DNA of 64,000 nt from Klebsiella oxytoca (lineage in GTDB: Bacteria; Pseudomonadota; Gammaproteobacteria; Enterobacterales; Enterobacteriaceae): assembly GCF_009707385.1 (NCBI RefSeq), contig NZ_CP046115.1, forward strand, positions 2,914,001-2,978,000. Reading direction: 5' to 3'. The notes under the pieces were generated by a model. It saw only the letters and a program-made list of their open reading frames with translations. It was not told the origin of the DNA and ran no database searches. The position numbers and the translations under genes were made by a program. This document shows, one piece after another, positions 35,341-44,284 of this stretch (the first letter of the stretch is position 1; the number at the start of each line of letters is the position of its first letter).

Positions 35341-35359
35341 GTGGCCTGTTGCAGGCCAC
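35341..35359. terminator. Bidirectional terminator between ynfM and a small convergent gene
   Basis: GTGGCCTG/CAGGCCAC with a TTG loop, 10 bp after ynfM and 10 bp past the stop of the leftward 30-residue membrane-peptide gene. Confidence 0.7.
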
Positions 35360-35368
35360 GTTATTCAT

Positions 35369-35461
35369 TCACCACATCCCTAATACCGACGACATTCCCA
35401 TCAGTTCTCTGACGGCATCAAGAGAAAGTAGAGCAAAAAACAGCCAGGTAAACGGATTCAT
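35369..35461 (-). CDS. Unannotated small membrane protein (30 aa)
   Basis: Reverse-strand frame ATG(35461)-TGA(35369) encoding MNPFTWLFFALLSLDAVREL plus MGMSSVLGMW. One hydrophobic helix (residues 4-14) is followed by a short amphipathic tail. GAGGTG lies 5-6 bp before the ATG, a strong ribosome-binding site, and a terminator hairpin stands 10 bp past the stop. Many enterobacterial proteins of 25-35 residues with this layout are real inner-membrane peptides. I cannot name it. The compact promoter-RBS-ORF-terminator arrangement is the main support. Confidence 0.65.
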   Translation of the reverse strand: MNPFTWLFFALLSLDAVRELMGMSSVLGMW

Positions 35462-35608
35462 AATTCACCTCGCATCGCGGCCTGTTCTTGTATTGAGTTT
35501 AGCCGCCGCGCAGAGAAAGAATCTGCTACTTTGCGCACATCTGGATTATTTCGAGCTAAACATAAAATACGCAATCGATTAACCACTACATTATGCTAAT
35601 GAAGGGTT

Positions 35609-35695
35609 CTGATACGCCGAGCGGCTGTCTGCACAAGCGGCGAGAAGATTTATGCGGCGAAAAAATCGCACTCCTCGACCCCAACGGCGTATCAG
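35609..35695. repeat. 87-bp element with perfect 11-bp terminal inverted repeats
   Basis: CTGATACGCCG (35609-35619) and CGGCGTATCAG (35685-35695) bracket 65 bp that contain a further GCGA-AAAAA-TCGC hairpin. It sits at the point where the gene order departs from E. coli by the extra carboxypeptidase gene. It may be a MITE-like insert or a leader structure of that gene. Confidence 0.5.
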
Positions 35696-35753
35696 GTTAG
35701 TGTAGGGACCACGAATAGCACTTTTGTTCACTTGCAACAGCCAGAGCGTAATC

Positions 35754-37241
35754 ATGACGGAAAACAAGAACTATCATCAGCTTACCCGCACCTTCCAGCG
35801 TCTGTCCCGCTTTTCGCATCTCTCCGCCATCGCCGGCTGGGATATGTTCGCCATGATGCCCCCCGGCGGCAGCGCCGCACGCGGTGAAGCCCTGGCGGAG
35901 CTCGGCGTTCTGCAGCATCAAATTCTGACCGATAAAAAAGTGGGGGAATGGCTGCGCAATGCTCTTCAGGAAGAGCTGAACGATGTTGAGCAGGCCAACC
36001 TGCGCGAAATGGCCCGCCAGTATGAGCAGGCGGCGCTGCTGCCGGAAAGCCTGGTGGAAGCTAAATCACTGGCAGGAAGCCGTTGCGAACACGCCTGGCG
36101 CAGCCAGAGGCCCGCCAATGACTGGCTGGGGTTTGCCGAAAATCTGCGGGAAGTGGTCAAACTGAGCCGCGAAGAGGCGCAGATCCGGGCGGCGGCAAAA
36201 GGCTGCTCCCGCTATGATGCCCTGCTGGATATTTTTGAACCCGATATGACCAGCGCGCGTCTGGACGTGCTATTCGCCGATCTAAAGTCATGGCTTCCCG
36301 CTCTGCTGGAGAAAGTCGTTGAAAAACAGTCCCGGTCGCCGCTTATTGAACCTCAGGGGCCGTTTCCAATTGCCGCTCAGCGCGAACTGGGTCTGGAAGC
36401 GATGCGCGTGCTGGGTTTTGATTTCGACGGCGGGCGTCTGGATATCAGCGCCCATCCGTTCTGCGGCGGCGTGCCTCAGGATGTTCGTATCACCACACGC
36501 TATAACGAAAACGACCTGCTCAGCGCGCTGTTTGGCGTGATTCATGAAACCGGCCACGCGCGCTACGAGCAAAATTTACCGCGTAACTGGCTGGATCAGC
36601 CCGTCGCCCTCGCCCGTTCAACGGCAATCCACGAGTCGCAAAGCCTGTTTTTCGAAATGCAGCTTGGCCGCAGCGACGCATTTCTACAGCGCCTGTTGCC
36701 GACGATACGCCAGTACTTTGGCGATCAGCCGGCATTCAGCCACGAAAACTTTATCGCATGGAATCAGCGCGTCAAACCGGGCTTTATCCGCGTCGATGCT
36801 GACGAAGTGAGCTATCCGGCTCACGTAATTCTGCGCTACGAGATTGAACGCGCGCTGATTGATGGCGATATTGAGGTCGATGATATTCCGGCGCTGTGGG
36901 ACGAAAAAATGCAGCTCTGGTTGGGACTTTCCACTACCGGTAACTACCGCGACGGCTGTATGCAGGATATCCACTGGACCGACGGCGGGTTTGGCTATTT
37001 TCCATCCTACACGCTGGGCGCAATGTACGCGGCTCAGCTGATGGCTTCCGCCAGAAGAGCGCTACCGCAGTTAGAAAGCGACATCGCTGGCGGTAACTTC
37101 AGCGCCCTGTTCGACTGGCTGCGGCAGAATATCTGGCAGCACGGCAGCCGTTTCCCTACCTCGCAGCTGATTCAGCACGCGACCGGGGAAGACCTTAACA
37201 GCGACTTTTTCCGCCAGCACCTGACCTCGCGTTATCTGTAA
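35754..37241 (+). CDS. M32-family thermostable-type metallocarboxypeptidase (495 aa)
   Basis: Family M32 zinc carboxypeptidase, removing C-terminal residues from peptides in the cytoplasm. The zinc motif HETGH lies at residues 264-268 (VIHETGHARYEQN), with the downstream ESQSLFFEMQLGR glutamate ligand and the conserved DVRITTRYNENDL and HVILRYEIERALIDGDI blocks. Size fits the family. The ATG at 35754 is preferred; an upstream TTG has no support. No counterpart is present between ynfM and asr in E. coli K-12, so it is an insertion relative to that order. Confidence 0.9.
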   Translation: MTENKNYHQLTRTFQRLSRFSHLSAIAGWDMFAMMPPGGSAARGEALAELGVLQHQILTDKKVGEWLRNALQEELNDVEQANLREMARQYEQAALLPESLVEAKSLAGSRCEHAWRSQRPANDWLGFAENLREVVKLSREEAQIRAAAKGCSRYDALLDIFEPDMTSARLDVLFADLKSWLPALLEKVVEKQSRSPLIEPQGPFPIAAQRELGLEAMRVLGFDFDGGRLDISAHPFCGGVPQDVRITTRYNENDLLSALFGVIHETGHARYEQNLPRNWLDQPVALARSTAIHESQSLFFEMQLGRSDAFLQRLLPTIRQYFGDQPAFSHENFIAWNQRVKPGFIRVDADEVSYPAHVILRYEIERALIDGDIEVDDIPALWDEKMQLWLGLSTTGNYRDGCMQDIHWTDGGFGYFPSYTLGAMYAAQLMASARRALPQLESDIAGGNFSALFDWLRQNIWQHGSRFPTSQLIQHATGEDLNSDFFRQHLTSRYL

Positions 37242-37295
37242 ATCACCGGCGTCGGGCCTGCCCGACGCCCTGTCCTGCTTTGTATTTATCCGTTG

Positions 37296-37309
37296 TACAT
37301 ACGGTTACA
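37296..37309 (+). promoter_or_regulatory. RstA box of the asr promoter
   Basis: TACATACGGTTACA matches the RstA consensus TACATNTNGTTACA at 11 of 12 defined positions. It lies about 105 bp upstream of asr, as in E. coli, where RstBA activates asr at low pH. Confidence 0.75.
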
Positions 37310-37413
37310 CGCCGATACCAAACACTCACGGAAACCTCGAGAAGACCAGCATATAGTTCTTTCAACGGCCCCGCAGTGGGGTTGAAACAAGAAACCTTTT
37401 CGAGGATATCAGA

Positions 37414-37833
37414 ATGAAAAAAGTATTAGCTCTGGTCGTTGCCGCTGCTATGGGTCTGTCTTCTGTTGCTTTCGCAGCCGATGCTGCCGCGACTACCACT
37501 CCGGCTGCGGCAACTCACAGCACCACCGCTAAAGCGACCCACCACAAGAAACATCATGCTGCCGCTGCCAAACCGGCCGCAGAGCAGAAAGCTCAGGCGG
37601 CTAAAAAGCACAAAAAATCGGCCGCTAAAACGGCTGTAGCCCAGAAGGCTCAGGCCGCCAAGAAACACAAAAAAGCTGAAGCTAAACCAGCCGCAGCCCA
37701 GAAGGCGCAGGCCGCTAAGAAACACAAAAAAGCAGCCACTAAACCAGTAGCTCAAAAAGCGCAGGCTGCTAAAAAACACCATAAAACCACAAAGCATCAT
37801 ACCGCTAAACCAGCTGCACAACCGGCTGCTTAA
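37414..37833 (+). CDS. asr: Acid shock protein Asr with expanded repeats (139 aa)
   Basis: Periplasmic acid-induced protein: signal peptide [21 protein letters not shown], then an Ala/Lys/His-rich mature region. Four units of about 19 residues built on [11 protein letters not shown] follow one another from residue 52 on. The histidine-rich, basic sequence is thought to buffer or sequester protons. It is longer than the roughly 100-residue E. coli protein because of additional repeat units. A GAGGA ribosome-binding site precedes it, an RstA box lies upstream and a strong terminator downstream. Confidence 0.95.
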   Translation: MKKVLALVVAAAMGLSSVAFAADAAATTTPAAATHSTTAKATHHKKHHAAAAKPAAEQKAQAAKKHKKSAAKTAVAQKAQAAKKHKKAEAKPAAAQKAQAAKKHKKAATKPVAQKAQAAKKHHKTTKHHTAKPAAQPAA

Positions 37834-37864
37834 TCTCCCCGGTTAAGGCTGTTTAATATGATAC

Positions 37865-37891
37865 CGGCGCTGGATTCAGCGCCGTTTTTTT
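37865..37891 (+). terminator. Rho-independent terminator of asr
   Basis: CGGCGCTG/CAGCGCCG with a GATT loop and seven T, 32 bp after asr and just before ydgU. Confidence 0.9.
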
Positions 37892-37903
37892 CTGGAGAGC
37901 ACC

Positions 37904-37987
37904 ATGCTGCGGCGCTATCGTTTTGAGCTCATCCTGATCCTGCTGATAATCTGCGCGCTGGTCGCCAGCCGCTTTTTCCTCTACTAA
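37904..37987 (+). CDS. ydgU: Small membrane protein YdgU (27 aa)
   Basis: ATG(37904)-TAA(37987) encodes MLRRYRFELILILLIICALV plus ASRFFLY, one transmembrane helix with a basic N-terminus. This is nearly the sequence I recall for E. coli YdgU, which also lies directly after asr and is known as an expressed membrane peptide. TGGAGAG precedes the start. Function unknown; probably acid-induced by read-through from asr. Confidence 0.85.
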   Translation: MLRRYRFELILILLIICALVASRFFLY

Positions 37988-38436
37988 AAACTTCGCTGCC
38001 AGATGTTAAGCCCGGGCCGTAAATCGTCAGAAAAAGCGCCGGGATTGTCGCCAATTTTTTGGGCGTACCGCACCGTTATCCCGCAACCAACCGCCGGGAT
38101 ATAAAACGAAAGCTCGCTCACGTCGCTATGAATAGTCCCGGATTCAACCTGAGGCCGTCAGGAATATGAATAATCTGCGGAAAAAAGAAAATATTCTGGA
38201 GATGGCTTAACCGTCACCAGCACGGTCATCATTCCGCTCGCCTGCGAAAGCCGCCCGCGTTCCGTGCGGGGCTTTTAGCATTACCCTTTAGCTGGTCGTC
38301 GGAACCAGCGATGATTATCAGCTCTGACCGAAAAACGTTCTTCTGCCATAGCCCATCGCCCTACTTGATATTGTTTAACCTGACTGTTTCCGCTTCGCTT
38401 GCCGTTGGAATCGTCCTGCGGGAAGAGAAACCTGTA
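37988..38436. other. Intergenic region with possible coding debris
   Basis: On the reverse strand 37984-38157 is open for 57 codons without a start (contains SELSFYIPAVGCGITVRYAQ and ends GLNIWQRSF), as if it were the 3' end of a lost gene. A GC-rich hairpin with trailing T lies at 38242-38276. Nothing else could be supported. Confidence 0.35.
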
Positions 38437-38541
38437 TTACAGAATATGGACTGCAGTCACCAGCAGATAGCCCGTAGCGCCCCAGATCAGCGCAGAAACC
38501 AGCGACACATAAACTAATGCGCGAATACCTTGTTTAGACAT
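38437..38541 (-). CDS. Unannotated small membrane protein (34 aa)
   Basis: Reverse-strand frame ATG(38541)-TAA(38437) encodes MSKQGIRALVYVSLVSALIW plus GATGYLLVTAVHIL. It has a short basic N-terminus (K3, R7) followed by one 25-residue hydrophobic helix, the usual orientation signal for an inner-membrane peptide. GGGAGGGG stands directly before the ATG. I do not recognise the family by name. It lies between ydgU and ydgD in opposite orientation. Confidence 0.65.
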   Translation of the reverse strand: MSKQGIRALVYVSLVSALIWGATGYLLVTAVHIL

Positions 38542-39025
38542 AGCCCCTCCCATACATCGGGTGTTAGAAATTGCAGATATCATTGCCGGGATAACATCTC
38601 TATTTGCTCAACAAGGTAGTAGCAATAACAACGTTTACGGTGAGAAAATGTTTCGCTTTGAAAATAAGTAATAATCAGGTAAAGAAGTGCGTTTTTCCTG
38701 TGATGATTTCTCAATTTTCGCCGATATTGGTGGTTTTATCCGAAGAGCAATATTGGCGAAGCGCAAAAATGAAAAGCAATTTATCGCATCATTCCGATGT
38801 ACGTTCGGATACACGATTTATGTTGCTTCCGTCGCTTTTTTCTGCGGAAATAGCGCCGCAGGAAAACGGCGTTAAGGCATTGAATTCACGCCATTCATCC
38901 GCCGGTAACCAGCGTTTTGGCTCGGTTTTGCCTGCCGTCTGGCTTAATTAAAATTATTGTTAACTTTCATAAACTTAAATCTGCTGCTACTTTCAATATA
39001 CATAATTATCTCCCCAGAGAGTGAT
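38542..39025. other. Upstream region of ydgD, no gene seen
   Basis: A 484-bp AT-rich stretch with only short accidental frames (for example 38604-38951) that lack ribosome-binding sites. It should contain the promoters of ydgD and of the leftward 34-residue peptide. Confidence 0.45.
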
Positions 39026-39838
39026 ATGCGTAGAGACGTATTGTTATTACTGTGTTCCATTTATCTTTTTCCTGCGCTTGTCCATGCCGATGATGAAGGT
39101 ATGAGCGCCAGGGATATTAAGACGCTGTTTTTTGGTCATGATGACCGTAAACCAGTAAGCAATCCCACAGAAGCCCCCTGGGATGCCATCGGGCAGCTGG
39201 AAACCGCCAGCGGCAATCTTTGCACCGCGACGCTAATCACCCCCAATCTGGCGCTCACCGCCGGACACTGTCTGCTTATGCCGCCCAAGGGCAAGCCGGA
39301 TAAACCCGTCGCGCTACGCTTTATCTCGCGCAAAGGCAGCTGGGTGTATGAAATCCACGGTATTGAAGGCCGCGTTGATCCTTCGCTGGGGAAACGGCTC
39401 AAGGCCGACGGCGACGGCTGGATTGTTCCGAGCGCCGCTGCACCGTGGGATTTTGGTCTTATCGTTCTGCGCTATGCCCCCTCAGGGATCGCGCCGGTGC
39501 CCATTTTCAGCGGCAGTAAAGCCGACCTGACCGCGGCGCTTAAAACCGCAGAGCGCAAAGTAACCCAGTCAGGCTATCCGGAAGATCATCTGGATAACCT
39601 CTACACTCACGAAGATTGCGTGGTTACCGGCTGGGCGCAAACCTCGGTGCTCTCCCATCAATGCGATACACTGCCGGGCGATAGCGGCTCCCCGCTGCTG
39701 CTAAAAACCGATAATGGCTGGCAGGTGATAGCGGTACAAAGTTCAGCTCCTGGCCCACAAGATCGCTGGCGGGCGGACAACCGCGCCATATCGGTGACCG
39801 GTTTTCGCGATAAGCTGGAAGCGCTGGCCGCTCAGTAA
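39026..39838 (+). CDS. ydgD: Periplasmic trypsin-like serine protease YdgD (270 aa)
   Basis: Signal peptide ([21 protein letters not shown]) followed by a chymotrypsin-fold domain. The catalytic triad is visible: His81 in LTAGHCL, Asp in PWDFGLIVL and Ser220 in PGDSGSPLL. The cysteines flanking the triad are conserved. The ATG at 39026 gives a proper signal peptide; the 23-residue extension upstream is unlikely. Length and location agree with E. coli YdgD. Substrates unknown. Confidence 0.93.
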   Translation: MRRDVLLLLCSIYLFPALVHADDEGMSARDIKTLFFGHDDRKPVSNPTEAPWDAIGQLETASGNLCTATLITPNLALTAGHCLLMPPKGKPDKPVALRFISRKGSWVYEIHGIEGRVDPSLGKRLKADGDGWIVPSAAAPWDFGLIVLRYAPSGIAPVPIFSGSKADLTAALKTAERKVTQSGYPEDHLDNLYTHEDCVVTGWAQTSVLSHQCDTLPGDSGSPLLLKTDNGWQVIAVQSSAPGPQDRWRADNRAISVTGFRDKLEALAAQ

Positions 39839-39933
39839 GCGGTCTGCCCTGCTGCTGGCGTAGCGGCAATAATGCGACGGGCCCAGGCTCGCTGACACAG
39901 AATTTGCCGCCCGCGTTCGCCGGCGGCATCATA

Positions 39934-40263
39934 TTAAGCGAGTTTTATTAACACCATGCCTGCCACCAGCAGGAGCAGCCCGGCCCACCCTTTATAGTTC
40001 AAACGCTGGCCAAACAGCACCCAGCCGGCGGCCATGGTCGCGGCGATACCGAAACCGCCCCACAGCGCATAGGCCACTGACAGGTCAATTCCTTTCACCG
40101 CCTGCGAGAGCGCGCTGAAGGCGCCAAGAACCGCAGCCAGCGACATCACGCCGAAAAACTTCCGTCGAAAACCATCGGAAAACTTCAAAAAAACGTTAGC
40201 GACGATTTCCAGCACGATAGCCAGCGCCAGCCATGCGGCATGGACCCACTCAAACTGTTGCAT
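39934..40263 (-). CDS. mdtI: Small multidrug-resistance subunit MdtI (109 aa)
   Basis: Four-helix SMR-family protein. With MdtJ it forms a heteromeric spermidine exporter in E. coli. The conserved glutamate lies in the first helix ([20 protein letters not shown]) and the [13 protein letters not shown] segment is typical. Its start overlaps the mdtJ 3' end by 14 bp, so the two are translationally coupled. Confidence 0.95.
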   Translation of the reverse strand: MQQFEWVHAAWLALAIVLEIVANVFLKFSDGFRRKFFGVMSLAAVLGAFSALSQAVKGIDLSVAYALWGGFGIAATMAAGWVLFGQRLNYKGWAGLLLLVAGMVLIKLA

Positions 40264-40612
40264 GAGCGCTCTCCTTACCTGATTTTGCCGCTTTCTGCGT
40301 CCCGGATTTGATCAGTACAATCCCGGCAACCAGGGTAACCAGCCCGGCAATTTTTATCGTCGACAGCGTCTCGTCAAACAGCAGGACGCTGAAGATGGTG
40401 ATCAGTAAAATGCCGATCCCTTCCCACAAGGCGTAGGCGACGCCGAGGGCAATTTTTTTCACTGCGAATGCCAGAAAAATATATGAAAGCGCGATCATCA
40501 CCAGCATTAAAATAAAGCCAGTCTGGCCGCCGCTTACGCTTGCCCATTTCATCGACAGAGTGCCGGTAATTTCGGCAACGATAGCTAGAGCTAATAAAAT
40601 CCAATAAAACAT
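40250..40612 (-). CDS. mdtJ: Small multidrug-resistance subunit MdtJ (120 aa)
   Basis: Four-helix SMR protein, the partner of MdtI in spermidine efflux. The membrane-embedded glutamate is in [20 protein letters not shown], and the [20 protein letters not shown] block is nearly identical to E. coli MdtJ as remembered. First gene of the mdtJI operon. Its presence close to speG gives the region two routes for relieving spermidine excess. Confidence 0.96.
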   Translation of the reverse strand: MFYWILLALAIVAEITGTLSMKWASVSGGQTGFILMLVMIALSYIFLAFAVKKIALGVAYALWEGIGILLITIFSVLLFDETLSTIKIAGLVTLVAGIVLIKSGTQKAAKSGKESAHATV

Positions 40613-41132
40613 GATCCCTTCTCCTGCTTGAGAATATAATCCACCGCGGCTTACCGTAAGATAAACCGGAAAAATTCTGACGTTATTTTAGCCGTGCGCA
40701 GCGCGCCAGCTCAGGCAGAGAGAAGAAGACTAAAGCGCCGAGCGCCAGTGCTGCTCGCCAAGGAAGCGGGAGTTTAAGTGGGATACTGCAGGGTGATGAG
40801 AAATATACATCCTGAACCGATTGTCCATAAAATTACAATTATCCGCGGTATTGCTTCTCGTCATTTGCGGATGAAAATTGTCCTCTGTAGTTATACACCA
40901 GCAGATTTGTACCATAACGCCACATTTAACTCAAAGCCTTTGCAGTTCTTTACCTCTAATATTTGATTTGGATTAGCTTTTTCCAATCGCGATTGCCATT
41001 ATGATTTCACTTCGTCAATTATAAATAAACGGGCATTTTTCTTTTTAGCAGACACGCAGCGTTGAGACGCCGACTTTGCCAGCGTCTACAATGAACTCAC
41101 AACAGACTCAGTGCTTTCTCGCAGGGAGCGGT
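40613..41132. other. Divergent control region of mdtJI and tqsA
   Basis: A 520-bp region. A 62-codon frame at 40778-40966 has no ribosome-binding site and no recognisable product. I see no clear operator beyond AT-rich promoter-like sequence. Confidence 0.4.
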
Positions 41133-42167
41133 ATGGCCAAACCCATTATCACGCTTAACGGCTTAAAAATAGTCATCATGCTCGGCATGATGGTTATCAT
41201 CCTTACGGGCATTCGCTTCGCGGCGGATATTATCGTTCCTTTCATATTGGCGCTTTTCCTGGCGGTAGTGATTAACCCGCTGGTTCAGCTGATGGTACGC
41301 TGCCGGGTGCCGCGGGTGCTGGCCATTTCGCTGCTGGTGGGCGTTATTGTCCTGCTGGCCGTAATACTTCTGGCCTCGCTGGGCACCTCGCTCAACGAAC
41401 TCGCGCGTACCCTGCCGCAATATCGCAATTACCTGTATGAACCGATGCAAACCGTTGCGCCGTGGTTACAGCGTTTCGGCTTCACCGTGTCGGTGGTTGA
41501 GCTGAATAAATATATAGACCCCAACGCGGTGATGACGATGGTGACCAGCCTGCTCACCCAGCTTTCAAACGCCATGTCCTCCATCTTCCTGCTGCTGCTC
41601 ACGGTGGTGTTTATGCTGCTTGAAGTGCCGCAGCTTCCGGCAAAGCTGCAGCAGCTGATGTCGCGGCCGGTTGAAGGCATGGGCGCGATTCAGCGCGCGC
41701 TGGATAGCGTCTCTCATTACCTGGTGTTAAAAACCGCCATCAGCCTGGTGACCGGGCTGGTGGTTTGGGGAATGCTGGTGGTGCTGGACGTTCGCTTTGC
41801 CTTTATGTGGGGGCTGCTGGCTTTTGCGCTCAACTATATTCCCAATATCGGCTCGGTTCTCGCCGCCATCCCGCCGATTCTGCAGGTGCTGGTGTTTGGC
41901 GGTTTGTACGAAGCGCTGGTGGTTCTGGCGGGCTATCTGCTCGTTAACCTGGTGTTTGGCAACATCCTTGAACCGCGCATTATGGGCCGCGGCCTGGGGC
42001 TATCGACGCTGGTGGTGTTTCTGTCATTAATTTTCTGGGGCTGGCTGCTGGGCCCGGTTGGCATGCTGCTCTCAGTTCCGTTGACGATTATCGTCAAAAT
42101 CGCCCTCGAACAGACGGTTGCCGGGCAAAGTATCGCCTTTCTGCTTAGCGATTTGAGTAAAAACTAA
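41133..42167 (+). CDS. tqsA: AI-2 exporter TqsA (YdgG) (344 aa)
   Basis: AI-2E (UPF0118) family inner-membrane protein that exports the quorum signal autoinducer-2. It has about eight hydrophobic segments and the family blocks [16 protein letters not shown] and [15 protein letters not shown]. The ATG at 41133 follows AGGGAG and gives 344 residues as in E. coli; a 19-residue extension is rejected. Confidence 0.95.
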   Translation: MAKPIITLNGLKIVIMLGMMVIILTGIRFAADIIVPFILALFLAVVINPLVQLMVRCRVPRVLAISLLVGVIVLLAVILLASLGTSLNELARTLPQYRNYLYEPMQTVAPWLQRFGFTVSVVELNKYIDPNAVMTMVTSLLTQLSNAMSSIFLLLLTVVFMLLEVPQLPAKLQQLMSRPVEGMGAIQRALDSVSHYLVLKTAISLVTGLVVWGMLVVLDVRFAFMWGLLAFALNYIPNIGSVLAAIPPILQVLVFGGLYEALVVLAGYLLVNLVFGNILEPRIMGRGLGLSTLVVFLSLIFWGWLLGPVGMLLSVPLTIIVKIALEQTVAGQSIAFLLSDLSKN

Positions 42168-42183
42168 CGACATTGCGCGCGGT

Positions 42184-42400
42184 TCTCCCGGAGGCGGCGC
42201 ATGATGCGCCTTGTCCGGGCTACTTGTTCGCAGACGGCTGTTAACCTGTAGCCCGGGCAGGCGCTTTGCACCCCCCCGGGGGACTGAGTGCGGAGTGGCA
42301 AAACTTCCCGGAGGTGATGCTGACGCATCTGTCCGGACTACCACCTACAAACAGCTGTGAACCCGTAGCCCGGCTAAATGCAGTGCGAGCCGGGGAGAAG
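42184..42400. repeat. REP cluster (BIME-like) between tqsA and mdcA
   Basis: Four REP-like units alternate in orientation: CCGGAGGCGGCGCATGATGC (from 42190), GTAGCCCGGGCAGGCGC (from 42249), CCCGGAGGTGATGCTGACGC (from 42307) and GTAGCCCGGCTAAATGC (from 42366). They show the CCGG...GGCTAC pattern of enterobacterial REP palindromes. Confidence 0.75.
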
Positions 42401-42603
42401 CTGCGCCACCGGAAAATTCCCCCACTTGTCACTTTTATATCTACGTCGCCTCCTTGTAGACCAATCATTCACCTTCATTATTGATCGCCATCACATATCT
42501 AGCCTGCTAATTATTACTCTTATGCTAACAATTCATCACCTGCCTTAATTGATGCCCGGCTCGCTCAGACGCACACTTATTCCCACACCAGGACAATCAA
42601 AAC

Positions 42604-42616
42604 GATTCGTCGAATC
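42604..42616. promoter_or_regulatory. Palindrome immediately upstream of the mdcA ribosome-binding site
   Basis: GATTCG-T-CGAATC, perfect, ending one base before the AGGAGG of mdcA. It could be an operator or a hairpin affecting ribosome access. Confidence 0.4.
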
Positions 42617-42628
42617 AGGAGGTTAATA

Positions 42629-44284
42629 ATGAGTGCCGAACAAACGACGGGACGCGTCTGGAACCGTCGCCGTACGGAAAAACAGCGGCGACTGGCCGAG
42701 GCCAAAGTCTCAGGCAAAGTAATCCCCACCGACCGGCTGGTTGCGGTTCTTGAGCAGCTGCTGGCCCCCGGCGACCGCGTGGTGCTGGAAGGCAACAACC
42801 AGAAACAGGCCGATTTCCTTTCGCGGATGCTGGCGGAAGTTAATCCGCAAAAAATTCACGACCTGCATATGATTATGCCGAGCGTCGGGCGAAGCGAGCA
42901 CCTGGACCTCTTCGAAAAAGGTATCGCCCGCAAGCTCGATTTCTCCTTCTCCGGCACCCAGAGCCTGCGTATTTCGCAGCTGCTGGAAGATGGCCTGCTG
43001 GAAATCGGCGCTATCCACACCTACATCGAGCTTTACTCTCGCCTTTACGTTGACCTGTCGCCGAACGTCGCGCTGATCGCCGGTTATAAGGCCGACCGCA
43101 AGGGCAACCTGTACACCGGGCCAAGTACCGAAGACACTCCGGCGCTGGTGGAAGCCGCCGCGTTTCATGACGGCATCGTTATTGCCCAGGTTAACGAACT
43201 GGTTGATGACGAATGCGATCTGCCGCGCGTGGATATCCCCGGCTCGTGGATTGACTATATTGTTGTCGCAGACAAGCCGTTCTTTATCGAGCCGCTGTTT
43301 ACCCGCGATCCGCGCCTGATTAAACAGGAGCATATCCTGATGGCGATGATGGCGATTAAAGGCATCTACGCCGAGCATCAGGTGCAATCCCTCAACCACG
43401 GGATCGGTTTTAATACCGCCGCCATCGAACTGCTGCTACCGACCTACGGCGAACAGCTCGGTCTGAAGGGTAAGATCTGTAAACACTGGACGCTGAACCC
43501 GCATCCCACTCTGATTCCGGCGATTGAAAGCGGCTGGGTAGAGAGCGTGCACTGCTTCGGCGGCGAGCTGGGGATGGAAGAGTACATTCGCGCGCGTCCG
43601 GATATCTTCTTTACCGGCGCCGACGGCTCCATGCGCTCCAACCGCGCCTTCTGCCAGCTGGCGGGCCAGTATGCGGTAGATATGTTTATCGGTTCGACCC
43701 TACAGGTTGATGGTCTGGCCAACTCCTCGACGGTAACCCGCGGCCGCCTCTCCGGCTTCGGCGGCGCGCCGAATATGGGTCACGACCCGCACGGTCGCCG
43801 CCACGCCACGCCGGCATGGCTTAACATGATTACCGAACCGGACCCGATGCAGCGCGGTAAAAAGCTGGTGGTACAGATGGTGGAAACCTTCCAGGCGGGC
43901 GTTAAACCGACCTTCGTGGAGAAACTCGACGCCGTTGAAGTCGCCAAAACCTCCGGGATGCCGCTGGCGCCGGTGATGATTTACGGCGATGACGTCACCC
44001 ACGTGCTGACCGAAGAAGGCATCGCCTATCTCTATCGGGCAGAAAGCCTTGAAGAACGCCGGGCAATGGTAGCTGCCGTAGCCGGGATCACCGATATTGG
44101 TCTCGGCGTCGACGCCAGGCGCGTGGCCGCACTGCGTCAAAGCGGCAAAGTCGTGTATCCGGAAGATATCGGTATTCGCCGCAGCGACGCCACCCGTTCC
44201 CTGCTCGCCGCCGGCAGCGTAGCCGACCTGGTTGAGTGGTCCGACGGTCTGTACAACCCACCGGCAAAATTCCGGAGCTGGTAA
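42629..44284 (+). CDS. mdcA: Malonate decarboxylase alpha subunit MdcA (551 aa)
   Basis: Acetyl-S-ACP:malonate ACP transferase of the biotin-independent cytoplasmic malonate decarboxylase. It swaps malonate for the acetyl group on MdcC. It starts with the typical EQTTGRVWNRRRTEKQRRL and keeps the conserved VLEGNNQKQADFLSRML and CFGGELGMEEYIRARPD blocks. AGGAGG is 6 bp before the ATG. First gene of an eight-gene operon with stop/start overlaps. Confidence 0.98.
   Translation: MSAEQTTGRVWNRRRTEKQRRLAEAKVSGKVIPTDRLVAVLEQLLAPGDRVVLEGNNQKQADFLSRMLAEVNPQKIHDLHMIMPSVGRSEHLDLFEKGIARKLDFSFSGTQSLRISQLLEDGLLEIGAIHTYIELYSRLYVDLSPNVALIAGYKADRKGNLYTGPSTEDTPALVEAAAFHDGIVIAQVNELVDDECDLPRVDIPGSWIDYIVVADKPFFIEPLFTRDPRLIKQEHILMAMMAIKGIYAEHQVQSLNHGIGFNTAAIELLLPTYGEQLGLKGKICKHWTLNPHPTLIPAIESGWVESVHCFGGELGMEEYIRARPDIFFTGADGSMRSNRAFCQLAGQYAVDMFIGSTLQVDGLANSSTVTRGRLSGFGGAPNMGHDPHGRRHATPAWLNMITEPDPMQRGKKLVVQMVETFQAGVKPTFVEKLDAVEVAKTSGMPLAPVMIYGDDVTHVLTEEGIAYLYRAESLEERRAMVAAVAGITDIGLGVDARRVAALRQSGKVVYPEDIGIRRSDATRSLLAAGSVADLVEWSDGLYNPPAKFRSW

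Noticed and set aside
37560..37800. Direct repeats that could be mistaken for a CRISPR-like array
   Set aside because: They are in-frame 57-bp coding repeats of asr with no unique spacers.
42184..42400. Palindromic GC-rich repeats considered as an insertion-sequence end
   Set aside because: Their CCGG...GGCTAC form and alternating orientation fit REP/BIME elements; there is no transposase or target duplication.
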